Positions 11,126-23,902 are shown, numbered from the stretch's first letter. The stretch is DNA of 64,000 nt from Aphrocallistes beatrix (GCA_963281255.1 OY725492.1:1721696-1785695); one strand, 5' to 3'. The notes: generated by a model not told the origin, from the sequence alone. Translations and numbers: made by a program.

Positions 11126-11659
11126 TTATGGCGCTACCTTTATATTAAAAAGGGGTGCGAGATTTGATTTCGAAACCTGAAGGGGTGCGGAAGTCTAAAA
11201 AGGTTAAGAAACACTGATCTATAAGGTAGTGAATTCAAGGTTAACTTTTCTTTCAAGTCTTTTAGAGAGTTGGCGATGAACTTCATTTTCTCTTCACTCT
11301 CGGATCTCAACTAAGTGGCAGGGTTTGATTCATCAAATCCTCTTCTTTTGCATCGTATGACAAGCGAGTTTAGTAGATTTAGTTGAGTAGTAAGTTGGAC
11401 AGCCAGGTAGCAGACTTGGAACAGTACCTTCCTTCAGCATTGGCTTCACGCGTAGTACTTCAGTCAAAATACCATCTCCTTTTGGCACTTTGGAAATGAA
11501 GTCTATATCTTCTTTCTGAAAATGTTTGATGCATATGTCAACAACCTTGAGATCATTTATATCCTCACGATGAAGAGCACGTGTCCAGGCCTATTTTAGG
11601 TCAGGTGGACTTTCAGGCATCTTGAAAACTGGAACCCGATCACCAACGTTGTAGCATAG

Positions 11660-12540
11660 CATTCTATATACTAGTATATATACTATGGTTGTAATTATTC
11701 TTGCATCCAGGGACAAAACAAGAGTTTGGCATGTCGGAATGAGATAGAAGCTAATATTAATTAAAAGAGCAAGAGATTCAAAAAAGACGATTAGTAGTAT
11801 GTGTAATATAAAAGTTTAGAAAAATATTTGATCAATAGTAAGTAATATTCATTCAAATAATATTTATAATCAATGTGGTTAATTATAATAATATTTTCGA
11901 TATTAAATATTATGGTTTGATAAGTATTACCATCTTGTCTTTCATCCTTGGTCCTTATTTTCTAAGTTACTGTCAGGCCTTATATTAAGTAGGCTATGTC
12001 TCAAGATATCACGCAACAGACCTAAAACCGGACAAGTAGGAATAGAACCTAAAGTATTTTCAAAATTGGAAAAATGCCTAAACCATTTAGTAACCAAGTA
12101 GGAATAAGAACGAAATTCTTCAAAGTAAGAATAAGACCTAAAATGCCACACAGTACCCTCCCCAAGAATAATGATGCCACTTTCACACTCCATTGGACAC
12201 TATTTCAAACCTAAAATTAAACATATCACTCTCCAAAATACTCACTTTCGCTCTCCCATCAATTTTGGGTCTTTTTCCTACTTAGCCGGTTTTGCAGAAC
12301 GCAGAGGTGCACTTGTAGGAAGCATAGTGTTGAATGTTCATCTGTGTGTGGAGTGTATAAAGTACAAAGCTGCATGAATTTGTCAGTCCCTGAACTGATG
12401 TTACCACTGAAATATATTCTGTTGCATTTAGTTCCAACTCAAACCATAGACTGACTGGACTAAAGGGAGCGTATCGCGTCTCGCGCTCCCAGATAATATC
12501 TTGAGATCAATTACTCATAGTAAAAGAATAGTGTTTTAAA
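11660..12540. other. Non-coding stretch with a Q-family terminus
   Basis: Contains an orphan CATAGCATTCTATATACT at about 11656 and a Q-type terminus (TTATATTAAGTAGGCTATG) near 11978-11996. No gene recognised. Confidence 0.45.
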
Positions 12541-12889
12541 TACACTCCCTGGACAAAATTATTCGTACACCCCAATATTTCCACCCAAATTGTTATAATA
12601 CTAATCAATTTGTGAAGTCTTAAAATCTATTTAGTAACAGATATACTAAATCTTGCCTAAAATTCGTTTCCTTCACACTCAAATTACTCACTTTATAAGC
12701 TATCAACTTAAATTACTCTCCTTCAAGATTTAGTATTGTCGGCATTTGCTACCCTATGGCACATATCACGAGTTATCACCATTGTATATGCTGGCATTAG
12801 TGGTACGGGTGGCACAGTTTGAAAAGATTTAACAATGTGGGAGATTAATCGAGTGGAAAGATTATAAAATGAGAAATTCGGATTTGAAG
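12541..12889. repeat. Possible Tc1-type MITE terminus
   Basis: TACACTCCCTGGACAAAATTATTCG resembles Tc1/mariner-type ends, and the following AT-rich text resembles the palindromic MITE at 28643-29098. No matching right end or TA duplication was found, so this is a truncated copy at best. Confidence 0.3.
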
Positions 12890-12893
12890 TTAA

Positions 12894-14815
12894 GGATACC
12901 GCCCTCGAAAAACATCGCAAAACATAAAAAAAAATTGTGGAATTTTTTAGTGTCAATTCCATCGGATTATTGAGTAGTCTACCATCTAATCGTACTTGTT
13001 GGACGGTATTTATTTTGATATTGTAGAACTGGGCACCTAAAGCTCAGGCGTACTAAAAATCGGAAAGTTATTCGTGATTTTGCGGCGCATTCATCAATTA
13101 TTTTCTAACTTATCTGATATTTTTTCAATTATACGAACCTCAAAATGGTTTTGGCCCCTTTAAATATTATAAAACAGATGAATTTAGAAAAAGAGGCACC
13201 TGAAATCCAATCGAAAATATCTTTATGAGGGACTTCATTTCTAAAATGCTCGGGAAATGGCCGTTGTGATATTAGCTATTGTGTATAGAAAAAAATTCTG
13301 AACATTTTAAAAAAAAGTTTGTTCAGATCGGACCATTAGTTCGTAAGTTATAGTATATTGTAGGTAAAGTTCGGACATCAAACCACTCTATGGCCCCCAA
13401 AGTGCTCGATGTCAATGCTTAAAAACTATTGAAGATATATAATCTATAATAATCTTAAATGAAAGGATATATATGATAATATATAGGTTCCTCAAACATC
13501 TCTTTGTCAAAAAGTAAATATTTCTTGACTAATCATCGTTTTTGTTGTAATGCAAATTCTATGGAGAACTTTGAATATATTAGAAAATGGTGAATCTTGT
13601 CATGAAATAAGTTCCCAAAAGTAGCTATTATACTCAAAAAACAATGCAATAGTCACTAGCAATGTATACAGAAACTTTGAAGCACTCAACAAGATTATTT
13701 TGGAAGTTCAAAGCATTTATCTCCAAATTTCGGTCAAAGCCCCCCATTTATGGTCCAAAAACAGATTCCTCCATATCTCGGGAAATATACACCAAAATTC
13801 TTAGCTCTCAATTCCTAATATACTTTTCAAGACGGTATATATCTGATTCTTAAATAATAAATGTACTACATGGAATGGAATGCTAAGTTTCAAATTTTTA
13901 TCACGTGATGACGTAGCATTTTTCGAAAATCCTAACTTGAAAACTAAAAGTCGTAGACTCTCGCTCTAACTTCCTAATATACTTTTTAGAAGCTCTTTAT
14001 TTATTCTAAACCGATGAATTATACTTTGTACTGCTAGGAATATGATTTACATTCCCTAATTGGTTCAAAATATTCGGGGTTAGGGGCCTCAAGGTAATTT
14101 GTGAATTTTCAGTATAATTTTGCTATTTTCACCAAAATCTGTTGGAATACATCTAATTCATTAGTATACACGCGATTAAATGTCCATGGATGCTTTTATT
14201 TTTCGTTAATAGCTCATTTTACATCGTTCTTACCATTAAAACTTCAAATCCTTATATCTCGGGACTTTAAAATTCCAAAATTGACCGTCTTTCAAAAATT
14301 TTAACTCAAAATTGCTTTGAGATAGAGGTTTGAAAATTTCAGGAGTTGTTCCATTAGGCGATGAGCGTAGGACCACTCAATTTTTGATATTTTATAAATT
14401 TGTGATTTTATGCTGATTTGCAAAGAAAATCGGGCTTTTTTCGCCGTTTTTTGGCCCTTTTTATTCGGACACCGATAAAATTTACAATTTTTAAAATTTA
14501 ACTTTCTTTTGGTCCTATGAAGTGGCAAATATGATAGACTATCTATGAATAAATTTTCGAAGCATTTGATCCAAACATGTGCTTTAAAAAAATCACAGAG
14601 TGGAGGAGGGCTTACCATTAAGATGTGCTAGGGAAAAACGAAAAAAACCGACTTTGAGACGCTGTAATTCAAAAACTAGAAATGTGAACCAAAAACTGTT
14701 TGGCATGTCTCAATATTTTTTAATTGCACTACCTGCCCACGCTTAACATCTTATATATCTCTATTCTTGATATATGCTGTAAGCCAAACCTATGGATTTT
14801 TCACGGGCGGTATCC
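12894..14815 (+). mobile_element. TTAA-flanked 1.92-kb element T1, copy 1
   Basis: Ends GGATACCGCCC / GGGCGGTATCC, flanked by TTAA at 12890-12893 and 14816-14819. Length 1922 bp. An inverted, very similar copy of 1928 bp lies at 17857-19784. No ORF with recognisable transposase; the longest frames are shadows. TTAA duplication is the piggyBac hallmark, but class cannot be proved without an autonomous partner. Confidence 0.85.
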
Positions 14816-14819
14816 TTAA

Positions 14820-16354
14820 ATTAAGCGTATCTCTTACAAATTAAAAGTTTAAAATTGCGGAACCTCAAATCGCTACTGACCCAAAACGCTAGCCTTTTAG
14901 GGATTAGGAAGTCCCAAAATGCTAGTGCTTTTGTCCCCCTTGGTTCTATATCTTTAGAGATATATTGGAGCCTCCCAACCCTAAAACGCTAGTGTTTTTA
15001 AGGTTAGGGGGCCCAAAAACAGGCTTACACCGCCCTTATTCCGCATCCTCCAGATTTCTTTTACTAACTTATTGCAACTGCAACCAGTAAGAGAAGCTTT
15101 GCGATCCTGAAACGTATCAAGACCCATCTTAGAATATCGATGGGAGAAGAAAGATCAGCAGGACTCACGTTAATATCAGCATATAGACGTTAAACCCAAC
15201 TTGATCTATAAGAAATCATCAATGAATAGCTAGAAGTAACAGAAAGATTGACAGCAAAGTATTGCCTAATTTTAATAATTCAGACATTTTAATTTTTTAA
15301 TTATAAAGCATGTCTACCATATAATTGCGCAATAAGTTATATTTGTGACAAATTTAGTGGTTTTCAGAGGTCGTTTAGGGGCGCTTCTGAGTGTTTTATC
15401 ATAAAATATTTCGCATATAACTGAGATGTGAATGGGTTAATACGAAAAAATTGGAATTTTTTCATGGAATGTTGCTACATTCCAGTGTTGCTATGGAAAC
15501 GTGTTTTGGTCAGTTGGGGTCATATCTTGAAAACTGCAAGAACTAGACATTCAATTCCAGTATTTCCATTTGATAGCGAATAGAGTACTTCCTATTAAGT
15601 TATAATATAATTTCGACGTTTAAATTCAATGGTTTACGAGATATTTGACAAATTACCAAATGTGACCAATATGATAAATTGTATAATAACTCGTGAATTG
15701 AATTTAGATAAATAAATTATACTATCACTTAATAGGAAATACTCAATTTGCTATCAAATGGAATTACATTTGAATGTCTAGCTACGCTGTTTTCAAGTAT
15801 GACCCCAAAGGCCAAGACATGTTTCCATAGCAACACTGAAATGTAGCAACATTCCATGAAAAAAATCCAAATTTTTCGTATTAACCCATTCACATCTCAG
15901 TTATATGCGAAAAATCTTATAATAAAAACACTTAGAATTATCCTAAATGACCTCTGAAAACCTTAAATTTTTCACAAATATAACCTAAATTTCTAACCAC
16001 CATTAATGTTCAATTAGCGTTGGAAATCTCCCTATGGATCATCATATTTTTGAAATGTGTATATTTGACGGCATCCATTGGAATGTTTACACATTCATGC
16101 GTTACTAAGGAAACCATATAATAACTTATAGGGAACTTTCAATTAGTAGTAGTACATTTTTTCGGCTAAATTTAACAATTTCACAGTTATGGATCACTTT
16201 ATTTTGTAGCTCTCAAATTTTAATTAATACATTACCTTGTAGTTAGGAAAAATGTATTATTAACAAGGATGCCATCCCGTTCCAATCCAATCAACAATCA
16301 AAACAATCATCGTTTGGCAATCAATGTTTCCAATATTTATTGATTATTTACAAC
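14820..16354. other. Non-coding; contains small palindromes and Q-family core
   Basis: 14880-15030 has repeated AAACGCTAG...TTTT units in both orientations. 15300-15995 is a Q-family palindrome (listed separately). No gene seen. Confidence 0.5.
15300..15995. repeat. Q-family long palindrome (core only)
   Basis: Two arms facing each other: AGATGTGAATGGGTTAATACG...GGAATGTTGCTACATTCC on the left and its inverse on the right near 15840-15900. Each arm carries an X-box-like 14-mer, GTTGCTATGGAAAC (15487-15500) and GTTTCCATAGCAAC (15821-15834). Outer CATAGCCTACT termini are missing here. Confidence 0.8.
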
Positions 16355-16713
16355 TTAAGGTTGGCATTTCCTATAATAGCTAACTTTTGACTTTTTCAAC
16401 CGATTCTTTTAATTTTTTCAGTGCAGATTTGAATCGCAGAGTTATCTGAAAAACTGCATTAATAATTGACATAATTCAACAGATAAAATTTTTTTTAAAA
16501 AATTTGGTTATTTTACAAAGAAGAAATCGGAGAAAATATGCTAACAAACCTTTAGAAACTTTTCAAATTGATTCATAAATCGATGATCTAACTAATGAAC
16601 AGACAGATTTTCGAAATTCTGAAAATTGTTAAAAATCAGGCCAAAACAACCGAGGAATTTTATTTTTAGTAATTTTGGCACTATTTTTTTCATAATTCTC
16701 TTTTTATTCCTAA

Positions 16714-17252
16714 CAAGCGCGCTTCGCTTGCTTGCGCTGCGCGGCTGGCGGACACTTTGTGTCCGCCTGATGCTCCCTTCGGTCGCCTGGAGGTGACATT
16801 GGTTAATTAAACGGGATATATCATCTCTAAATATATCCATCTTAGTTTTAAAATCGATATCACTCGAAAAAACACCAAATTTGTCAATTTTTAAAATTTT
16901 GATGAGTAATGGTGACGTCATAGCAAAGTGATGCGTCATCATTTTTTGATGATAGTTGCATCATATGTGAGGTATGTTAGTATACAGATTCTATTAAAAT
17001 TTCAGCCTTCTATCTCCTGTAATGGCTAAGTTATGCCCGAATAACTGTGTTGCTTAACTTAAAATGTGACAATGACGTCATAATTCCATGATGAGTCGAC
17101 ATTTTCGTCTGAGCTCAGAACTTACTGGAGCCATAGCCAAAAGACTCCCACATGCCAAAAATCAGCTTTCTGGGCTTGACAGTTTCTTCAATCAATTCGT
17201 TACAGTGATATATATATATACACACAGATTAATCGAGTTTTAATAGTAAGGA
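16714..17252 (-). mobile_element. HEL-A, complete reverse copy (539 bp)
   Basis: Starts CAAGCGCGCTTCGCTTGCTT after A and ends ...TTTTAATAGTAAGGA before T. Internal landmarks in order: GGACACTTTGTGTCC palindrome, CTCCCTTCGGTCGCC, TGACGTCA twice, the TATATATATA tract, and the rc of the 5' terminus. No ORF. Confidence 0.85.
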
Positions 17253-17856
17253 TATAAAAAATCTGTCTGTTCATTATGTTCTACTCTTGATCAATCAAAA
17301 ACCGTTGAGTTTTCGCCCCTATGTTGAATTTACAAAAAGTTATCACCTTTATAATTGCTGAAAAAAAGTCTCAGAAAACAGGATTTAGAAAATATTTATA
17401 TAAGTCCCTCAATTTCCATTAGTTTTAACTGCTTTGGAATATTAAATAATATGCAAATATCCTTATTCGACAACTTATAGCAGTACTTAACTTCAAAATA
17501 TGGTATATCAAAATTTTTACCATCAAAAGTTTGAAAAACTGGTCATTGATGACTGGCCACCCAAATATAACCACATTCGATAGTATCCGCCGGAATCCCA
17601 TATCAATAACTTCTTTGAATCATGACATATCATCATTTTAATGCTAAATTCGTGCTCAGCACTTAATTTCCAGGAATTTGATATATATATTGACCATATT
17701 TGGAGAATTTTTTGGATGTCCGTACATAGCAACGGACAGGAATTTTTTCACATTCCTGGCCGTTGCTAGGAACCCACAGCCAAAGAATTTCTCCAAATGT
17801 GTCCAATATATATCAAATTGCTGGAATTTAGTTCTGAGGACGAATTTAGCATTTAA

Positions 17857-19784
17857 GGATACCGCCCGTGAAAAATCCATAGGTTTGGCTTACAGCATAT
17901 ATCAAGAATAGAGATATATAAGATGTTAAGCGTGGGCAGGTAGTGCAATTAAAAAATATTGAGACATGCCAAACAGTTTTTGGTCGGCATTTCTAGTTTT
18001 TGAGTTACAGCGTCTCAAAGTCGGTTTTTTTCAGTTCTTCCCTAGCACATCTTAATGGTAGGCCCTCCTCCACTCTGTGATTTTTTTAAAGCACATGTTT
18101 GGATCAAATGCTTCGAAAATTTATTCATAGATAGTCTATCATATTTGCCACTTCATAGGACCAGAAGAAAGTTTAAATTAGAAAAATTGTAAATTTCATC
18201 GGTGTCCGAATAAAAAGGGCAAAAAACGGCGAAAAAAGCACGATTTTCAATGGAAATCAGCAATAAAATGACAAATTTGTAAGATATCGAAAATCGAGTG
18301 GTCCTACGCTCATCGCCTAATGATGTGGAACAACTCCTGAAATTTTCAGACCTCTATCTCAAGGCAATTTTGAGTTAAAATTTTTGAAAGACAGTCAATT
18401 TTGGAATTTTAAAGTCCCGAGATATAGGGATTTGAAGTTTTGATGTTAAGAACGATTTAAAATGAGCTATTAACGATAAATAAAAGCATCCATGGACATT
18501 TAATCGCATGTATACTAATGAATTAGATGTATTCCAACAGATTTTGGTGAAAATAGCAAAATTATACTGAAAATTCACAAATTACCATGAGACCTCTAAC
18601 CCCGAATATTTTGAACCAATTAGGGAATATAATTCATATTCCTAGCAGTACAAAGTATAATTCATCGGTTTAGAATAAATAAAGAGCTTCTAAAAAGTAT
18701 ATTAGGAAGTTAGAGCGAGAGTCTACGACTTTTAGTTTTCAAGTTAGGATTTTCGAAAAATGCTACGTCATCACGTGATAAAAATTTGAAACTCAGCATT
18801 CCATTCCATGTAGTACACTTATTATATAAGAATCAGATAGATACCGTCTTGAAAAGTATATTAGGAATTGAGAGCGAAGAATTTGGCTGTATATTTCCCG
18901 AGATATGGAGGAATCTGTTTTTGGACCATAAATGGGGGGCTTTGGCCGAATTTTGGAGATAAATGCTTTGCACTTCCAAAATAATCATGTTGAGTGCTTC
19001 AAAATTTCTGCATACATTGCTAGTGATTATTGCATTGTTTTTTGAGTATAATAGCTACTTTTGGGAACTTATTTCATGACAAGATTCGCCATTTTCTAAT
19101 ATATTCAAAGTTCTTCATAGAATTTGTATTACAATAAAATCGATGATAAGTCAAAAAATATTTACTTTTTGACAAAGAGATGTTTGAGGAACCTATATAT
19201 TATCATTTATATCCTTTCATTTAAGATTATAATAGATTACATATCATCAATAGTTTTTAAGCATTTACATCGAGCACTTTCGGGGCCATAGAGAGGTTTG
19301 ATGTCCGAACTTTACCTACAATATACTTTAACTTACGAACTAATGGTCGGATCTGAACAAATTTTTAAAAAAAATGTTCAGAATTCTTTTCTATACACAA
19401 TAGCTAATATCACAACGGCCATTTCCCGAGCATTTTAGAAATGAAGTCCCTCATAAAGATATTTTTGATTGGATTTTAAGTGCCTCTTTTTCTAAATTCA
19501 TCTGTTTTATAATATTTAAAGGGGCCAAAACCATTTTGAGTTTCATATAATTTAAAAAATATCAGATAAGCTGGAAAATAATTGATGATTGCCCCGCAAA
19601 ACCACGAATAACTAGCCGATTTTTAGTACTACTGGCTTTAGGTGCTAATTTCTAGAATATCAAAATAAATACCGTCCAACAAGTACGATTAGATGGTAGA
19701 CTACTCAATAATCCAATGGAATTAACAATAAAAAATTCCACCATTTTTTTTTATGTCAGGCGATGTTTTTCGAGGGCGGTATCC
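17857..19784 (-). mobile_element. TTAA-flanked element T1, copy 2 (inverted)
   Basis: 1928 bp, ends GGATACCGCCC / GGGCGGTATCC, TTAA at 17853-17856 and 19785-19788. Inverted relative to 12894-14815. Its empty site is visible in the other T3 copy near 31318-31345 (GATGATCTGGCACTGTTTAAAG versus GATGATCTGACATGGTTCAAAG here). Confidence 0.9.
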
Positions 19785-20028
19785 TTAAATGATGATCTGA
19801 CATGGTTCAAAGAAGTTATGGATATGAGACATTTCGGTTCAAAAATGTGCCTTTTTTTGGGCGACACCAGGTGATACAAGTGGTTCTAAGTGGCGAAATA
19901 TTATCATTGAAATTCTAATAATCGAAATTAATGTTTAGAACCCCTTTTGGGATCTAAAGATGATTAAAAAGGACTTCTGGCCAATTTTTGATAAAAAGCA
20001 AAATTCCCATAGGAAAGGCCAACCTTAA

Positions 20029-21111
20029 CAAATGCATAAACCATAAGATAAAAGTTTGACAAGTTTGACAGCTAGTATGTTAAAGAAAATATTATAGAAA
20101 ATTCTTCAATTAATATCCAATCGAATTACAATCAATGATCCAATCTACACGAAAAGTAGCAATCGAAAATCGATAATTGTCTCGATTGTTTGATTTGGCG
20201 TTCTAAATTAGTGAGTCCACATAAGCATAATTTATCATAAGCATTTCTAATTTTATAGATATTGTAGTAATAGTTTAGTCAAGTTACTTTCCCTAACAAC
20301 ATTTTCACATACTTATTCAAGACTCCTTGCTGATCCATAGTGAGATTTCCTGCGCTAATTCAAAATCAATGATAGCATTGAGAATGTACAAAACATTTCA
20401 GAAAGTTATCTGACTTTGCTCAAAATATAGCTAATTGCACAATGTGATTATGACAAAGAAATATTTTGACATCGATTCGAGTACTTTGGTATGCGTTTAT
20501 ATACCGCTAAACATTTCCTTGATATATTTTCATAGAATGTACGATATTTCCAATGCTTTAAAATGTCTGGGATATTATATATCTTTGGTTTTAAGAAAAA
20601 TTTCGACTGCTATTTCCTTAGTGACATGCGTAATATTAGACCTTTGGCACAGAAAATCCATGGATACTTCGCAAGAGTTAATTGATATTCACCCATAATT
20701 TATTTAAAAGCGTAAAAAGTATAAAAAACATGCTTGTTCTCAATTTTGCTTAGTTTTTATATAGTTTCAATTTATATTTAATTATTAATCAAACTTTTCT
20801 TAATTTACTTGTGAGGGCGTTCATAAGAAGTGGACAGGTCATTGTAGCAACCGAATCAAAGTTTTCGATAATTCTATTTTAGAATGTGCCTTACAAAAGA
20901 TTTCATGTTGTAAGAGATGTAAAGTTGACCTTCTATTTGTAATATTAATTTCACAATTTGTTTCGCCAAAAATATTTTATTTTTTGTGAGTTTATAATTT
21001 TTCAATTAGTTTTTATTATATCCCCAAATTTTTCATTCATCTTCTAATAGAATGATGTTTATCACGATTTATTGCAAGTATTCAGGGTCGTTATTTCGTT
21101 CTTATAACTAA
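20029..21111. other. AT-rich spacer, no gene recognised
   Basis: The 87-codon frame at 20435-20698 has no recognisable domain or codon bias different from its surroundings; I treat it as chance. No repeats identified. Confidence 0.45.
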
Positions 21112-21222
21112 CAGTCGCGCTTCGCTTGCTTGCGGACACTAGTGTGGCGCAGAGTCGCCCTGCGGGCGCCAGGAGTTATTCAATCTAACCTATTTTGGGA
21201 ACTTTTTTCTTTAATATAAATA

Positions 21223-21735
21223 TTGTAAACAAAAGTTAACTAATAATTTCTCATATGGATCCGAAATAAAATAATATTCGAAATCTACAGGATAAAAACC
21301 CCATGTCAACAATTGGAGGCTAGTCTCTAGCATATTTTTGAGATTTATTTACTTTATGTATCCATTGCAAACAAACGTAAACAAATTGATCTTCAAATTT
21401 ACTCGAAAATATGATATTCGATATCTACACCCCTGAAAACCCCATGTCAACCGTTGAAAACTAGTTTATAACATTTTTGAGATTTGTTTACTTTATGTAT
21501 CTATTGTAAACAAAAGTACACAAATTAATTATCAAACTTACTCGAAAATATGATATTCGAAATCTACACCTCTGAAAACCCCATGTCAACCATTGAAAGC
21601 AAGTTTATAGCATATTTTTGAGATTTGTTTACTTTATGTTTCTAAAGTAAACAAATAATTTATCATTTAGATCTGAAAATATGATATTCGAAATCTACAC
21701 CCCTAAAAAACCCATGTCACCCGTTGGAAGGTAGT
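21223..21735. repeat. About 140-bp tandem repeat inside HEL-B (four units)
   Basis: Units are marked by TGTAAACAAAAGTAAACAAA, ATATGATATTCGAAATCTAC and CCCATGTCAACCGTTG, starting near 21223, 21366, 21505 and 21643. The other HEL-B copy has about three units from 40043. Confidence 0.85.
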
Positions 21736-21741
21736 ATCTAG

Positions 21742-22488
21742 CAAGGTTGTGTCAAACTCAATGATTTGAATTATTTTTTTGTAATATTGCATCTGATCAT
21801 TTACATAAAACACACCAGATCAATCAATTCAATCATTTGCGCTTATTCAAATCGTTCAGCTCATTCATTTTAATCATTCAATTAAATTCAAATCAATCAA
21901 TTCAACTCAATTCAATTCAAATCAATTCAATTCAATTCAAATCAATTCAATTCAATTTAATTCAATTCAGATCATTTAATTCAATTCAGATACCGTAGAT
22001 AATTTTTAGCCCCATTTAGCATTTAGCCCCTGAAGAAAAATAAATGTTTCACAATACATATGCAAGAGAACTTTCGATAAATATAACCGCAAGAGTGAAC
22101 CAAGAAATTTAGAACCCTCTTTTTGGAGGGGGATGGATCGAGGGCCGGCAAATATTCGAGTATATACGGTCATTCAAATAAAAATCAATTCAGATAACTC
22201 GAATCAATTATAATCTGTTCAAATCAATTCAACTCAATTCAATTCAAATCAATTCAATTCAATTCAATTCAAATCAATTCAATTCAATTCAAATCAAATC
22301 AAATCAATTCAACTCAATTCAATTCAATTCAATTAATTTGAATGAAATTTCAGATCATTCAGATCATTCTATTTTATTCAATGACAACATTCAGATCAAT
22401 CAACTCAATCATTTCTTATTAACCAACTCAATCAAATCAAATCAAAAAATGAAGTTTTTTCAAATCAAATTGATTTGACTCAACCTTG
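21742..22488. mobile_element. hAT-type element filled with AATTCAATTC satellite
   Basis: Ends CAAGGTTG / CAACCTTG, perfect 8-bp duplications GTATCTAG (21734-21741, 22489-22496). Interior is mostly (AATCAATTCAATTC)n-type satellite in two blocks (about 21885-21990 and 22215-22340) separated by a smaller element. 747 bp. Confidence 0.88.
21991..22169. mobile_element. Small MITE with ACCGTA ends
   Basis: Left ATACCGTAGATA and right TATATACGGT, interrupting the satellite. The right end matches the AATATTCGAGTATATACGGT type of terminus. A related terminus, CTTATTCGAAGCAATACGGTA, is at 27043-27063. Confidence 0.5.
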
Positions 22489-22845
22489 GTATCTAGCATA
22501 TTTTTCAAATTCGTCAAATGATGTGAAAATATGTATATAAAGGTGTGAAAATATGCGCATAATCTTTTTTATTTCTATACACTATAATACATTTAAGGAG
22601 ATGGAACCCCAAAAAATCAAAGTCTTAATTCAACCATTGTTATACTGTTTATCGATAGTACTAGTTAGTATAAGAATTAATGCATAATATGAGTTTCGAA
22701 CTAGGAATAAATATAAAGTTATAGTCACTCAAAGTCTAAATCCTATACAATATCCGTGGTTGGGCCGTTCGGGATAACTACACTATTGACTAGGATCAAG
22801 CTGATTTAACTGTTGAATTATCATTATTAGCGATTGATTGAACTA

Positions 22846-22997
22846 GTAGCGAAGCTATTTTATTCAATTTAACTTTAATATTTTTGTATGTTGAAAAATA
22901 TTTTGTCAAGCCATTCAATCAGGAATTTTGGAGGCAAAATAATATTCAGTTTTTAAACTTTCCTTTTATTTGAAATTCGGGCTTCGCTACTAGCTTA
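22846..22997. mobile_element. Short fold-back, CTAGTAGCGAAGC ends
   Basis: Inverted CTAGTAGCGAAGC (about 22850) and GCTTCGCTACTAG (about 22982) around an AT-rich core. No clear target duplication. Confidence 0.55.
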
Positions 22998-23620
22998 ATC
23001 AGAGTATTTTGCGTGTTTTTTACAATATGTTTGTGCTTAAAATGTGAATATTTTTTGAGTTAGGGTAATCCATAGCATTCTATACACTAAGGCAATGGTG
23101 CTGATTAGTGGACTTGGACTAGGGATTGGTTAGATCAGTTAGTTTCCTTTTATTTCAAAATTCTAATACAATTGTAAATTTGCTGTAACTACCCATATTA
23201 AGTAAATAATTAGTAACCTACTTCCCTTTTATGAAATCATGAATGGTCTGGAGATAATTTTATACATAGTGGACATGTAATAAGTAAATTAATAAATAAT
23301 TAAGCAGAAATAAGTATAATTGGTAACATGTGATTCACAGCTAAAAAGAGCATAGAGGTAGTTTAGAAAGTCGAGTAGAAGCGAGATATGATGATAAGGG
23401 TAGAATGTAACTCCGATGCGTCTTGAATAAGTGTCATTGTAGCCGTTAGTGGAGTTCCTCGATAATGATGAAGTAGAGATTTCTTTCAGACGGTTGTAGA
23501 TACAGGAGTGATAGAGATCATGTCGGAGGATTTATCTATTAAGAATATACTACAATAACTAGGTACTAAATTTGGTTCGAAATATTATTTGTAACGGATA
23601 TAAATAATTACCAGTACATA

Positions 23621-23897
23621 CAGGGTGTTTCAAATGTCTTGGTACCGCTTCTAATAGAGCCACGAAAACAAACTAAGAAATCAAAAAATTATCAATCGGG
23701 CCGCTGAAATAGTAATATCGAAATCATTCTTAGATATTTAGTGAGTAGTCCAAATCGCCAAATCGAGTTAGGAAGGTACTAGAATTGAAAGGTTATTATA
23801 TTGGCAAATGAAATTCAAAGTGAATGGAATTCAGCATGTATTTTATGTAGTATTTAAGTTAAAATGTTCAAGGGGCCAAGACTTTTGAAACACCCTG
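23621..23897. mobile_element. TA-flanked MITE, CAGGGTGTTTCAAA ends
   Basis: Inverted ends CAGGGTGTTTCAAA / TTTGAAACACCCTG with TA at 23619-23620 and 23898-23899. 277 bp. TA target fits the Tc1/mariner group. Confidence 0.85.
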
Positions 23898-23902
23898 TAA
23901 AG

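Larger units (their letters stand above)
10212..11216. mobile_element. Non-autonomous hAT element inside the THAP gene
   Basis: Ends CAGTCATTCTCAACC / GGTTAAGAAACACTG with perfect 8-bp duplications ATCTATAA (10204-10211, 11217-11224). It encodes no transposase. Two further MITEs are nested within it (10391-10527 and about 10562-11125). Confidence 0.92.
9396..11652 (-). pseudogene. THAP / P-element-type transposase remnant
   Basis: Read on the minus strand. From 11652 downward the sequence gives NVGDRVPVFKMPESPPDLK, a stop, AWTRALHREDIND and VDICIKHF, the second half of a THAP zinc finger (C-x2-H in CIKHF), then LLPGCPTYYSTKST. The reading is interrupted by a hAT element (10212-11216) and resumes with LFLRWLKEIYMHI, then INNIKHIESVFEELA, FIAGYSIYQYLKH and, near 9500-9400, DRGGLKYPSEPVLDSILVLW, ending at a donor-like GTAAG (rc of 9391-9395). 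The first Cys pair of the THAP finger should lie in an upstream exon that I did not find. Several stops: non-functional. The THAP plus the C-terminal GGLKYPSE pattern supports a P-element-related transposon or a gene derived from one. Confidence 0.7.
16359..20024 (-). mobile_element. TTAA-flanked element T3 (P), copy 2, with two nested insertions
   Basis: Ends GGTTGGC[A/C]TTTCCTAT in inverted orientation, TTAA at 16355-16358 and 20025-20028. It contains a HEL-A copy (16714-17252) and T1 copy 2 (17857-19784). Its own centre, 17640-17856, is an imperfect palindrome around AACGGACAGGAATTTTTTC. A related copy in opposite orientation runs from 31109 to about 37600. No transposase. Confidence 0.8.

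Noticed and set aside
14101..14618. Frames of 67 and 105 codons, repeated at 18375
   Set aside because: They lie in both T1 copies, but the matching frame in copy 2 is open only for the 67-codon part; no domain seen, so likely chance in a non-coding element.
20435..20698. 87-codon frame in spacer
   Set aside because: No recognisable domain, no splice or repeat context, base composition as in the surroundings.
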